A stretch of DNA of 64,000 nucleotides from Streptomyces sp. CB02923. GTDB taxonomy: Bacteria; Actinomycetota; Actinomycetes; Streptomycetales; Streptomycetaceae. The first letter of the stretch is position 1, and the number at the start of each line of letters is the position of its first letter. The stretch covers positions 60,814 to 124,813 of the forward strand of contig NZ_LWKZ01000005.1 of the NCBI RefSeq assembly GCF_001905005.1, in the 5' to 3' direction. Positions 42,781 to 51,206 of this stretch are shown here, piece after piece. A model generated the notes under the pieces. It saw nothing but the letters and a program-made list of their open reading frames with translations. It did no database searches and was not told the origin of the DNA. Made by a program: the position numbers and the translations under genes.

Positions 42781-44235
42781 TCAGCCGTCGAGCGACGTCA
42801 TCACGTGCTTGATGCGCGTGTAGTCCTCGAAGCCGTAGCCGGAGAGGTCCTTGCCGTAGCCGGACTTCTTGAACCCGCCGTGCGGCATCTCGGCGACCAG
42901 CGGGATGTGGGTGTTGATCCACACGCACCCGAAGTCCAGCTTCTTGGACATCCGCATCGCCCGCGCGTGGTCCTTGGTCCACACCGAGGACGCCAGCGCG
43001 TACTCGACGCCGTTGGACCACTCGACGGCCTGGTCCTCGTCCCGGAAGGACTGGACGGTGATGACCGGGCCGAAGACCTCCTGCTGGACGATCTCGTCGT
43101 CCTGCTGGAGACCGGAGACGACGGTCGGCGCGTAGAAGTAGCCCTTCTCGCCGACCTGGTGGCCGCCCGCCTCGATCTTGGCGTGCGCGGGCAGGCCGTC
43201 GATGAAGCGCTTGACCTGCGCCAGCTGGTTGGCGTTGTTCAGCGGCCCGTAGAGCACGTCCTCGTCGTCCGCCGCGCCGGTCTTGGTGTCGGCGGCGGCC
43301 TTGGCGAGCGCGGTCACGAACTCGTCGTGGATGGACTCCTGGACGAGTACGCGGGTCGCGGCCGTACAGTCCTGGCCCGCGTTGAAGTAGCCCGCCACCG
43401 AGATGTCCTCGACGGCCTTGGCGATGTCGGTGTCCTCGAAGACCACGACCGGCGCCTTGCCGCCCAGCTCCAGGTGGACCCGCTTGAGGTCCTTCGAAGC
43501 GGACTCGGCGACCTGCATACCGGCCCGTACGGAGCCGGTGATCGAGGCCATCGCCGGGGTGCGGTGCTCGACCATCAGGCGGCCGGTGTCGCGGTCGCCG
43601 CAGATGACGTTGAAGACGCCGCGGCTGTGGCCCAGTTCGTCCAGCACACTGCCGATGATGTCGGCGATCAGCACGGTCGAGGCGGGCGTGGTGTCGGAGG
43701 GCTTGATGACCACGGTGTTGCCCGCGGCCAGCGCCGGCGCGAACTTCCACACCGCCATCATCATCGGGTAGTTCCACGGCGCGACCTGCGCGCAGACACC
43801 GACCGGCTCGCGCCGGACGATCGACGTGAAGCCGTCCATGTACTCGCCCGCCGCGCGGCCCTCCAGCATCCGGGCGGCCCCCGCGAAGAAGCGGATCTGG
43901 TCCACCATCGGCGGGATCTCCTCCGAGCGCACGAGCGCGAGGGGCTTGCCGCAGTTCTCCGACTCGGCGGCGATCAGCTCCTCGGCCCGCTCCTCGAAGC
44001 GGTCGGCGATCTTGAGCAGGACCTTCTGGCGCTCGGCCGGCACCAGGTCGCGCCAGGCGGGGAAGGCGGCCTCGGCGGCGGCCATGGCGGCGTCGACGTC
44101 CGCGGCGGCGGACAGCGGAGCGGTGGCGTACGCCTCACCCGTGGCCGGGTCGACCACCTCCGTGGTCCGCCCGTCGGCGGCGTCCCGGAACTCCCCGTCG
44201 ATGTAGTTGCGCAGCCGACGCAGTTCGGTGGTCAC
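42781..44235 (-). CDS. Gamma-aminobutyraldehyde dehydrogenase (second copy)
   Basis: A 484-aa aldehyde dehydrogenase. QVAPWNYPMMMAVWKFAPAL, ITGSVRAGMQVA, LELGGKAPVVVFED (base Glu) and NAGQDCTAATRVLVQ (nucleophile Cys) are visible. It shares the QDCTAATR site with the copy at 34592-36109 and resembles PuuC/KauB enzymes more closely. It is divergent from an Lrp regulator and a putrescine-type transaminase. Oxidation of the 4-aminobutanal that transaminase makes is therefore the natural role. Confidence 0.93.
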   Translation of the reverse strand: MTTELRRLRNYIDGEFRDAADGRTTEVVDPATGEAYATAPLSAAADVDAAMAAAEAAFPAWRDLVPAERQKVLLKIADRFEERAEELIAAESENCGKPLALVRSEEIPPMVDQIRFFAGAARMLEGRAAGEYMDGFTSIVRREPVGVCAQVAPWNYPMMMAVWKFAPALAAGNTVVIKPSDTTPASTVLIADIIGSVLDELGHSRGVFNVICGDRDTGRLMVEHRTPAMASITGSVRAGMQVAESASKDLKRVHLELGGKAPVVVFEDTDIAKAVEDISVAGYFNAGQDCTAATRVLVQESIHDEFVTALAKAAADTKTGAADDEDVLYGPLNNANQLAQVKRFIDGLPAHAKIEAGGHQVGEKGYFYAPTVVSGLQQDDEIVQQEVFGPVITVQSFRDEDQAVEWSNGVEYALASSVWTKDHARAMRMSKKLDFGCVWINTHIPLVAEMPHGGFKKSGYGKDLSGYGFEDYTRIKHVMTSLDG

Positions 44236-44322
44236 GAGCGACCCCTCCTAGTCAGATGTCCAGTGGTTGAGATGCCCACCCTAGTCAGGAAGGCAACGTT
44301 TTCGACATACCCACAAAGGGTG

Positions 44323-44334
44323 AACAACGAAATC
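44323..44334. promoter_or_regulatory. Motif shared with the pot-operon promoter
   Basis: AACAACGAAATC lies in the divergent region between the second aldehyde dehydrogenase and the Lrp gene. It matches 11/12 bases of AACAACGGAATC on the opposite strand at 36216-36227. It is a candidate Lrp/AsnC site linking the two polyamine operons. Confidence 0.4.
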
Positions 44335-44405
44335 AGTGATATCGAGCGCGACAGGCAACTGATTTCATTGAATCGGGGTTGCGGGACTGACGAGGCTCGT
44401 GCACA

Positions 44406-44888
44406 GTGAGGGATGTGGCCACTCGTGACAGAAACGGCACCCAGTCGATCGACTCCGTCTCCCTGGCGATCATCGAGCAGCTCCAGGAGGACGGCCGCCG
44501 TCCGTACGCCGCGATCGGCAAGGCCGTCGGCCTGTCCGAGGCGGCGGTGCGGCAACGCGTACAGAAACTGCTCGACCAAGGCGTGATGCAGATCGTCGCG
44601 GTCACCGACCCCCTCACGGTCGGCTTCCGGCGGCAGGCGATGGTCGGGATCAACGTCGAAGGTGACCTCGACCCGGTGGCCGACGCCCTGACGGCCATGG
44701 AAGAGGTCGAGTACGTCGTCATGACCGCGGGCTCCTTCGATCTCCTCATCGAGATCGTCTGCGAGGACGACGACCACCTCCTGGAAATGATCAACAAGCG
44801 GATCCGCACGCTGCCCGGCGTCCGGACCACCGAGAGCTTCGTCTACCTCAAGCTCCGTAAGCAGACCTACACCTGGGGAACCAGATAG
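44406..44888 (+). CDS. Lrp/AsnC-family regulator of polyamine genes
   Basis: A 160-aa regulator. The N-terminal helix-turn-helix is SLAIIEQLQEDGRRPYAAIG followed by KAVGLSEAAVRQRVQKLLDQ. The C-terminal RAM domain has AMVGINVEG, VVMTAGSFDLLIEIVCED and LPGVRTTESFVYLKL. GTG at 44406 is used. It is 2 bp upstream of the transaminase gene and divergent from the aldehyde dehydrogenase. It should therefore control both, with a polyamine-derived amino compound as effector. Confidence 0.93.
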   Translation: MRDVATRDRNGTQSIDSVSLAIIEQLQEDGRRPYAAIGKAVGLSEAAVRQRVQKLLDQGVMQIVAVTDPLTVGFRRQAMVGINVEGDLDPVADALTAMEEVEYVVMTAGSFDLLIEIVCEDDDHLLEMINKRIRTLPGVRTTESFVYLKLRKQTYTWGTR

Positions 44889-44890
44889 CC

Positions 44891-46252
44891 ATGACCGCTG
44901 ACCTCTCGAAGACGGCCTACGACCACCTGTGGATGCACTTCACCCGCATGTCGTCGTACGAGAACGCCCCCGTGCCGACGATCGTGCGCGGCGAGGGCAC
45001 CGACATCTACGACGACAAGGGCAAGCGCTACATCGACGGTCTGGCCGGCCTCTTCGTCGTCCAGGCCGGGCACGGCCGCGCCGAACTCGCCGAGACCGCG
45101 CTCAAGCAGGCCCAGGAACTGGCCTTCTTCCCCATCTGGTCGTACGCCCACCCCAAGGCCGTGGAACTCGCCGAGCGGCTGGCGCACCACGCGCCCGGCG
45201 ACCTGAACAAGGTCTTCTTCACCACCGGCGGCGGCGAGGCCGTCGAGACCGCGTGGAAGCTGGCCAAGCAGTACTTCAAGCTCACCGGCAAGCCCACCAA
45301 GCACAAGGTCATATCGCGTGCGGTGGCCTACCACGGCACGCCGCAGGGCGCCCTGTCCATCACCGGCCTGCCGGCCCTCAAGGCCCCGTTCGAGCCGCTG
45401 GTCCCCGGCGCGCACAAGGTCCCGAACACCAACATCTACCGGGCACCGCTCTTCGGCGACGACCCGGAGGCGTTCGGCCGCTGGGCCGCCGACCAGATCG
45501 AGCAGCAGATCCTCTTCGAGGGCGCGGACACCGTCGCCGCCGTCTTCCTGGAGCCGGTGCAGAACGCGGGCGGCTGCTTCCCGCCCCCGCCCGGCTACTT
45601 CCAGCGCGTACGCGAGATCTGCGACCGCCACGACGTGCTGCTCGTCTCCGACGAGGTCATCTGCGCCTTCGGCCGCCTCGGCACGATGTTCGCCTGCGAC
45701 AAGTTCGACTACGTACCCGACATGATCACCTGCGCCAAGGGCATGACCTCGGGCTACTCCCCCATCGGCGCCTGCGTCATCTCCGACCGGCTGGCCGAGC
45801 CGTTCTACCAGGGCGACAACACCTTCCTGCACGGCTACACCTTCGGCGGCCACCCGGTCTCCGCCGCCGTCGCCTGCGCCAACCTCGACATCTTCGAGCG
45901 CGAGGGCCTCAACCAGCACGTGCTCGACAAAGAGGATGCCTTCTTCTCGACCCTGCGCAAGCTCCACGACCTGCCGATCGTCGGCGACGTCCGCGGCAAC
46001 GGCTTCTTCTACGGCATCGAACTCGTCAAGGACAAGACCACCAAGGAGTCCTTCAACGACGAGGAGACCGAGCGGGTCCTGTACGGCTTCCTCTCCAAGG
46101 CCCTCTTCGACAACGGCCTGTACTGCCGCGCCGACGACCGCGGCGACCCGGTCATCCAGCTCGCCCCGCCGCTCATCGCCGACCAGCCGGTCTTCGACGA
46201 GATCGAGCAGATCCTGCGGGGGACGCTCACGGAGGCCTGGTCGAAGCTCTGA
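44891..46252 (+). CDS. Class III aminotransferase, putrescine/diamine-type
   Basis: A 453-aa PLP transaminase. WMHFTRMSSYENAPVPTIVR, FFTTGGGEAVETAWKLAKQY, AVAYHGTPQGALSITGLP, LVSDEVICAFGRLGTMFACD (PLP-ring Asp) and the Schiff-base Lys in TCAKGMTSGYSPIGA are visible. The profile fits SpuC-like putrescine-pyruvate aminotransferases and related omega-amine enzymes. Product 4-aminobutanal would be oxidised by the divergent dehydrogenase. Cotranscription with the Lrp gene is likely. Confidence 0.93.
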   Translation: MTADLSKTAYDHLWMHFTRMSSYENAPVPTIVRGEGTDIYDDKGKRYIDGLAGLFVVQAGHGRAELAETALKQAQELAFFPIWSYAHPKAVELAERLAHHAPGDLNKVFFTTGGGEAVETAWKLAKQYFKLTGKPTKHKVISRAVAYHGTPQGALSITGLPALKAPFEPLVPGAHKVPNTNIYRAPLFGDDPEAFGRWAADQIEQQILFEGADTVAAVFLEPVQNAGGCFPPPPGYFQRVREICDRHDVLLVSDEVICAFGRLGTMFACDKFDYVPDMITCAKGMTSGYSPIGACVISDRLAEPFYQGDNTFLHGYTFGGHPVSAAVACANLDIFEREGLNQHVLDKEDAFFSTLRKLHDLPIVGDVRGNGFFYGIELVKDKTTKESFNDEETERVLYGFLSKALFDNGLYCRADDRGDPVIQLAPPLIADQPVFDEIEQILRGTLTEAWSKL

Positions 46253-46527
46253 CGAACGGGGACCGGGGGACGGGTCCGCGCCCGCGTCAGCCCAGGCCCG
46301 CCCCGGCCCGCCCGGTCGACGAGCGAAGGCGACCGAAGCCGACCGGCAACGGCACACCCGGCCGGGTTCTTCATATAAGCCGCCATTTGAGTGAACCTGA
46401 GCCGTGGTGCGCGGCGAGCGCCGAATACCGAGGGTCGCCACTCCTTACCGTGCCAGTGACCGATACTCTCCATGGTCGTTCACCCGGTTGGGGGAACGAT
46501 CGGACGCGACGAGCATGAGGTGCGCAG

Positions 46528-47259
46528 ATGGTGGCCCCACCTGACAACGACGTTCTCTGGGCGCGCGGCCTGCACCACACCTACGCCGGATCCCCCGCGC
46601 TCGTGGGGGTCTCCCTGGGTGTCCGCGAGGGCGAGATCCTCGCCGTCACCGGGCCTCGCGGCTGCGGCAAGACGACGCTCCTGCGGTGCCTTTCCGGCCA
46701 ACTTGCGCCGGACAGCGGCGAGATCTGGTTCAACAGTTCACCCGTGCACACACTCTCCGCCGCCGGCCGTGAACGGCTGCGCCTGGACCGCTTCAGCTGG
46801 GTGGACACCGAACCGCATCTCGTCCCCGAGCTGACCGCCTGGGAGAACGCCGCCCTCCCCCTGCTGCTGCGCGGAGTCGGTCACCGCGCCGCCAAGCAGA
46901 CCTCCGGCGAATGGCTGGACCGGCTGGACGTGGGCATGTGCGCCCGCCAACGTCCCGGCCGCCTCGACCAGTCACAGCGTCAGCGCATCGCCATCGCCCG
47001 CGCCCTGGCCTGCGCTCCGCGGGTCCTGTTCGCCGACGAGCCCACCGCGCCGCTGCACCGCGCCGACGCCGCCCAGGTCCTGCGCGCCATCACCACGGCC
47101 GCCCGCTCCCACGACATCACGGTCGTCCTGGCCACCCACGAGCCCGAGGCCGAGACCCTCGCGGACCGCACCGTGGCGCTCCTCGACGGCCGGCGCGTCG
47201 GCACCAAGGCCCCCGCCTCCGACAAGGAAAGCAGGGCAGAGTGCTCGCTCTCCGTCTAG
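46528..47259 (+). CDS. ABC transporter ATPase with degenerate motifs
   Basis: A 243-aa ABC protein. Walker A GPRGCGKTT (42-50), Walker B VLFADEPTAP (Asp170-Glu171) and the switch His204 in LATHEPEAET are intact. The signature is LDQSQ (146-150) instead of LSGGQ, and the Q-loop position is FSWVDTEPH with Asp replacing Gln. The D-loop is PLHRAD. One ATP site of the homodimer may therefore work poorly, or the protein may be regulatory. GAGGTG lies 6 bases before the ATG. The gene overlaps the membrane partner by 19 bp. Confidence 0.85.
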   Translation: MVAPPDNDVLWARGLHHTYAGSPALVGVSLGVREGEILAVTGPRGCGKTTLLRCLSGQLAPDSGEIWFNSSPVHTLSAAGRERLRLDRFSWVDTEPHLVPELTAWENAALPLLLRGVGHRAAKQTSGEWLDRLDVGMCARQRPGRLDQSQRQRIAIARALACAPRVLFADEPTAPLHRADAAQVLRAITTAARSHDITVVLATHEPEAETLADRTVALLDGRRVGTKAPASDKESRAECSLSV

Positions 47260-48452
47260 CCCGCGGGGCCCACCCCCTCGTCCTCCTGCGCCGCCTGCTC
47301 GTGGCCGCCGCCTCCGCCGGCACCGGCTTCCTCCTCCTGGCCGCACTGGGCCACGCCGCCGCCCACCCGGCGACGGCCACCGACGCTCTCGTACGCCTCC
47401 TCTGGTGCGCCGTCCCGGTCGCGGCCACCACCCAGCTCGCCGTGTCCGCGGCCCGTACCGACCCCGCCTCCCGTCCGCAGCGGGGCATGTCCGCCGCCGG
47501 CCTGGGGCCCGTCCGGCTGACCCTGATCGCTGCCACCTCCACCGCGGTCTCCTGTGTCCTGGGCAGCTTCTTCGCGCTGCTGGTCTTCCTCGCGCTCCGT
47601 GGCGACCTGGGCGGCGCGACCGCGACCGGCTCCGCCACCGAGCTCCTCGGCGCGGGCAGCCCGCTGCCCCTGGCCGGTGCGCTGATACTCCTCGCCGTCG
47701 TCCCGCTGATGGCGGCCGCCGCCACCGCCGTCGTCCTGCGGCCCCGCAAGGACGCCCGCGCCGGCCGGCGCGGGGTCCGGGCAGCCACCGGCACCGGCGA
47801 CCCGCTCACCGCCATGGACACCAACAGCACCCGTTCCTCCGTACCCGCCGCGCTCCCGTGGGGGATCACGCTGACGGCAGCCGGACTCGCCCTGGAGGTC
47901 TACGTCAGCCGCGGTTCCGCCGACGCCGACACACTCCTCCCCTTGCCGGAACGCCTCATCGGCAGCCCGCCGGGTGTCCTGGCGGGCTGGGCGCTGTCCG
48001 CCCTCGGCCTGGTCCTGGCCGGTCCGGGCCTGACGCAGCTGTCCGGCCGGCTGCTCGCCGCCGGCCGTCCGGGCGCCGTACGCCTCCTCGCGGGCCGTGT
48101 CCTGCAGGAGGAGTCCCGGCGCATCGGCCGTCCGCTCGGCGTGCTCTGCGCGGTCGCCTCCGGTACGTACGCGGCGGCGATGGTGTACGACGCCGCCCCC
48201 ACCCGGCCCCTCGGCCCTCTCACGGGGCTGGGCGCGGCGCTCGTCCTGGCCTGTGTGACGGCCAGCGCCCTCACGGCGGCTTTGGAAGCCCGCTGGGCCC
48301 GTACGCACACCACCGCCGCCCTCCGCCGCCTCGGTACGCCCCGCTCCCTCCTGCACCGCGCCTCCGCCCTCCGCATCCTGGCCCTCCTGCTCGTCCTCGG
48401 GCCGCTGACCTGGGCCATCGCCGAGCTCGCCGCCCTCCCTCTGCTCCACTGA
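47241..48452 (+). CDS. Membrane partner of the degenerate ABC ATPase (permease-like)
   Basis: A 403-aa membrane protein starting with GTG inside the ATPase gene. About eight hydrophobic segments are visible, among them LVLLRRLLVAAASAGTGFLLL, LTLIAATSTAVSCVLGSFFA and ILALLLVLGPLTWAIAELAAL (each abridged to 20 residues or fewer in use). A basic cytoplasmic loop (RPRKDARAGRRGVRA) divides it. This is the layout of FtsX/MacB-like permease halves, but I see no clear FtsX domain. The substrate is unknown. Confidence 0.78.
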   Translation: MLALRLARGAHPLVLLRRLLVAAASAGTGFLLLAALGHAAAHPATATDALVRLLWCAVPVAATTQLAVSAARTDPASRPQRGMSAAGLGPVRLTLIAATSTAVSCVLGSFFALLVFLALRGDLGGATATGSATELLGAGSPLPLAGALILLAVVPLMAAAATAVVLRPRKDARAGRRGVRAATGTGDPLTAMDTNSTRSSVPAALPWGITLTAAGLALEVYVSRGSADADTLLPLPERLIGSPPGVLAGWALSALGLVLAGPGLTQLSGRLLAAGRPGAVRLLAGRVLQEESRRIGRPLGVLCAVASGTYAAAMVYDAAPTRPLGPLTGLGAALVLACVTASALTAALEARWARTHTTAALRRLGTPRSLLHRASALRILALLLVLGPLTWAIAELAALPLLH

Positions 48453-48521
48453 CACCCACCTCGCATTCCTCGCGCCCCTCCCCCCCCCGGGCGTCCCCGA
48501 CCCTCGGAACGCCCGCCTACG

Positions 48522-49697
48522 ATGACGGGCGTGCAGCCGAACTCCGAGTCCTCCGCGTCCCATCGCCCCATCGCGCGGTCGCCCCGCCGCGGCAGCGACC
48601 GCGAGATCGAGTCACTCGTCGCGTTCGACCGCGTGCTGGCCGGGGGCGGTCTCCGCGGTTTCCGCGTCCAGTCCGTCGATCTGACCGGCCGCACGTCCGC
48701 CCTGCTGGGCACGCCGGTCTCCGACGCCGTCTTCCTCGGCTGCCGGATGGAGCCGGAGGCCGCCGCGAGCGTGCGGGCGGGCGGTGCGCTGGTCTTCCCG
48801 CCGGTACCGGATCTGCCCTTCGACCCGTACCGCGGCAGTCTCTACACGTCCGACGAGCTGTTCGAGGGCCTCGCCACCGACGGCGGCTACGCGGCGACGC
48901 CCGATGCCCGCGCGTACGACTGGTACCGGCGGACCATGTCGGACGGCGACGTCTTCGCCTCGATGCTGCGCGGCATCCACGACGACGCCGTCTCCGACGC
49001 GCTGGACGAACACCTCACCGGCGCCCGCGTCGTCGGTGTCATGGACGGACACGCGCTGGAGCGCGGGACCGACGCCTACGAAGGCGCCGCCCGGCTCGGC
49101 CGACGGCTCACCCGGGCCGGTCTGACGGTCGCCACGGGCGGCGGCCCGGGGGCGATGGAGGCCGCGAACCTCGGCGCTTACGCCGCACCCTTCGACGACG
49201 CCATGCTCGACGAGAGCCTGGCGCTCCTCGCCAAGACGCCGCACTTCGCCCCTTCGGTGACGGACTGGGCGCGGGCCGCCTTCGAGGTGCGCGCCCGCCG
49301 GCCGGGCGGTGGCGACTCGGTCGGCATCCCCACCTGGTTCTACGGGCACGAGCCGCCGAACGCCTTCGCGGCGCACATCGCCAAGTACTTCGTCAACGCG
49401 GTCCGTGAGGACGGCCTCCTGGCGCGTTCCAACGCCGGGGTGGTGTTCCTGCCGGGCGCGGCGGGCACCGTGCAGGAGATCTTCGACAACGCGACCCCGA
49501 ACTACTACGGGTCGCGGGGCGAGCCGGCCCCGATGGTGCTCGTGGACCGTGCCCACTGGACCGAGAGGCTGCCCGCCTGGCCGCTGCTGCAGGCGCTCGC
49601 GGCGGAGCGCGCCATGTCCGCCAAGATCGCTCTGGTCGACTCGGTGGAAGAGGCCCCGGAGGCGCTGGCCCGCCTCGCGGATGCCACGGCGGGGTGA
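48522..49697 (+). CDS. LOG-like Rossmann-fold nucleotide-binding protein
   Basis: A 391-aa cytoplasmic protein. The middle has TVATGGGPGAMEAANLGAY, which matches the GGGxxGxM element of LOG/lysine-decarboxylase-like enzymes. VVFLPGAAGTVQEIFDNA takes the place of the PGGxGTxxE motif, with Ala instead of the second Gly. The N-terminal 150 residues are an extra domain. LOG proteins release cytokinin-like bases from nucleoside monophosphates; activity here is uncertain. It is preceded by a run of ten C residues (48480s). Confidence 0.8.
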   Translation: MTGVQPNSESSASHRPIARSPRRGSDREIESLVAFDRVLAGGGLRGFRVQSVDLTGRTSALLGTPVSDAVFLGCRMEPEAAASVRAGGALVFPPVPDLPFDPYRGSLYTSDELFEGLATDGGYAATPDARAYDWYRRTMSDGDVFASMLRGIHDDAVSDALDEHLTGARVVGVMDGHALERGTDAYEGAARLGRRLTRAGLTVATGGGPGAMEAANLGAYAAPFDDAMLDESLALLAKTPHFAPSVTDWARAAFEVRARRPGGGDSVGIPTWFYGHEPPNAFAAHIAKYFVNAVREDGLLARSNAGVVFLPGAAGTVQEIFDNATPNYYGSRGEPAPMVLVDRAHWTERLPAWPLLQALAAERAMSAKIALVDSVEEAPEALARLADATAG

Positions 49698-49746
49698 AGA
49701 ACACCGCACGCCGCCCGGCGCCGTGGACGCTGGGCGGCGAGGGCGG

Positions 49747-49944
49747 TCAGCGGCCGGTGTTGTGCAGACCCGGTGTCTCGGAGTCGCCCTGATCCGCAAC
49801 CGGCAGGAGACCGTGTTTGGTGCTGCCCTTGCGGTAGCCGAACGTGTCGGCCGACGGCGGCGCACACCTTCCGGAGAGCCGGCCCGTCCTTTGCCCCGCG
49901 GCATCTGTTTGACCGTCCGAGGCAACTCCCGCCCCCGAATCCAC
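49747..49944 (-). CDS. Possible small protein in the 305-bp gap before the DMT gene
   Basis: A 65-aa open frame opposite to its neighbours, starting at an ATG. Its second half (ADTFGYRKGSTKHGLLPV) has the high GC3 codon use of real genes, while the first third does not. There is no good ribosome site. No family is recognised. Apart from this frame the gap 49698-50002 shows nothing clear beyond the likely promoter of the next gene. Confidence 0.3.
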   Translation of the reverse strand: MDSGAGVASDGQTDAAGQRTGRLSGRCAPPSADTFGYRKGSTKHGLLPVADQGDSETPGLHNTGR

Positions 49945-50002
49945 GTCTGCCTAGCCAGGTAATGAACAGGTAAATCCATGCAGTGCGCGAACGGAGTTCT
50001 TG

Positions 50003-51016
50003 GTGCTCATCGGTCTTCTGACGGCGGTAGCGGCCTCGGCCTGCTACGGCACGGGGTCGGTCCTGCAAGCGGTGGGATCGCGCAAGTCCGCGCGCCGGGA
50101 GGCGGCCGCCGCGTCCACGACCGGCGTCACCCAGCACGGCGGCCCCAGCCTCTCCTCCACCGCCAAAGCCGCTGTGACCTGGGAGTTCATGGTCGGCACT
50201 GTGCTGGATTTCGTGGGGTTCGGGCTGGGTGCGCTGGCCGCCCGGCTGCTGCCGCTCTTCCTTTCGCAGACCGTCATCAGCGCCAACCTCGTGATCACCG
50301 CCGTGCTCAGCATCAAGCTGCTCGGCATCCGGCTGAACCGTCCCGAGTGGGCCTCCATCGCCGTGGTCTGCTCGGCGCTGGTCCTGCTGGCCACGGCGGC
50401 AGGGCCGGAAGGCGGCGGTGACTCCTCGACGACCACGCACTGGTGGCTGCTGGCCGCCTCGGTGGCACTGATCGGCGGAGGGACGCTGATCGTCCGGCTG
50501 CTCGGCAGCCGCGCCGCGATTCTCGCCGGTCTGCTGTCGGGCCTGGGCTTCGGCGCGCTCGGCGTCGGCGTGCGCGTACTGAACGGCGTCGACCCGTTCC
50601 ACCTGCCCACGCTCCTGGCCGACCCGGCCCTTTACGCGATTCTCGTCGCCGGCATCGGCGGCATGTACCTGCACACGGTCGCCCTCCAGATCGGTTCGGT
50701 CAACGGCGCCACGGCGGCACTGGTGGTGGGCGAGACGGTGGTTCCGGGCATCCTCGGGGTGCTGTGGCTCGGCGACTCCTCCCGGCCGGGCTTCGCCTGG
50801 ATGGCCGTGCTGGGCTTCGTCGTCGCGGTGGCCGGTGCCGTCGCGGTCGCCTGGTTCGGCGAGCCGGAAGACGGCTCCGCGACCGGTACGGCCGATGCCG
50901 CGGTGCCGGCTCCGGCGGAAGCCCCGGACACGGCCCTGGCCGGGCAGTCGGCGGACGGCGACGTCCGGTCCGGCGCCGAGCCGGCCCGCCCGGCGGGCAA
51001 CCGCGCCGGCTCGTAG
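50003..51016 (+). CDS. DMT-superfamily transporter
   Basis: A 337-aa integral membrane protein with about nine hydrophobic segments, from IGLLTAVAASACYGTGSVLQ to WMAVLGFVVAVAGAVAVAWF. Two internally related EamA-like halves are suggested by RPEWASIAVVCSALVLLA and SRPGFAWMAVLGFVVAVAG. A 50-residue acidic C-terminal tail is cytoplasmic. GTG 50003 sits 7 bases after GGAG; TTG 50000 is an alternative. Substrate not known. Confidence 0.85.
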   Translation: MLIGLLTAVAASACYGTGSVLQAVGSRKSARREAAAASTTGVTQHGGPSLSSTAKAAVTWEFMVGTVLDFVGFGLGALAARLLPLFLSQTVISANLVITAVLSIKLLGIRLNRPEWASIAVVCSALVLLATAAGPEGGGDSSTTTHWWLLAASVALIGGGTLIVRLLGSRAAILAGLLSGLGFGALGVGVRVLNGVDPFHLPTLLADPALYAILVAGIGGMYLHTVALQIGSVNGATAALVVGETVVPGILGVLWLGDSSRPGFAWMAVLGFVVAVAGAVAVAWFGEPEDGSATGTADAAVPAPAEAPDTALAGQSADGDVRSGAEPARPAGNRAGS

Positions 51017-51030
51017 GAGCGGTCACGGTC

Positions 51031-51206
51031 CGGTGGCCGGAAGGCAGCCGCTCGCCCGCTGCGGCCGGGCGGCCGGAAGTCAGCCGTCGGCCCGGCGGCC
51101 GGGAGGTACGCACCCGTCGCCTCAGCGGCCCGGCGGCCAGGAGGTGCTCACCCGCCGCCTCAGCAGTCCGGCGGCCGGGAGGCACCCGCCCCCCGCCCGT
51201 CAGCGG
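51031..51206. repeat. Degenerate 26-38-bp tandem repeats in a convergent gap
   Basis: Units starting CGGCGGCCGGGAGG or close variants begin at 51031, 51067, 51093, 51131 and 51169. The last three are exactly 38 bp apart and share a second block (cacccgccgcctcagc). The array fills the space between the convergent DMT and thiQ genes and just enters the thiQ 3' end. Confidence 0.75.

Noticed and set aside
48480..48490. C homopolymer before the LOG-like gene as a phase-variation tract
   Set aside because: It is intergenic and outside any evident promoter spacing, so a slippage switch is not supported.
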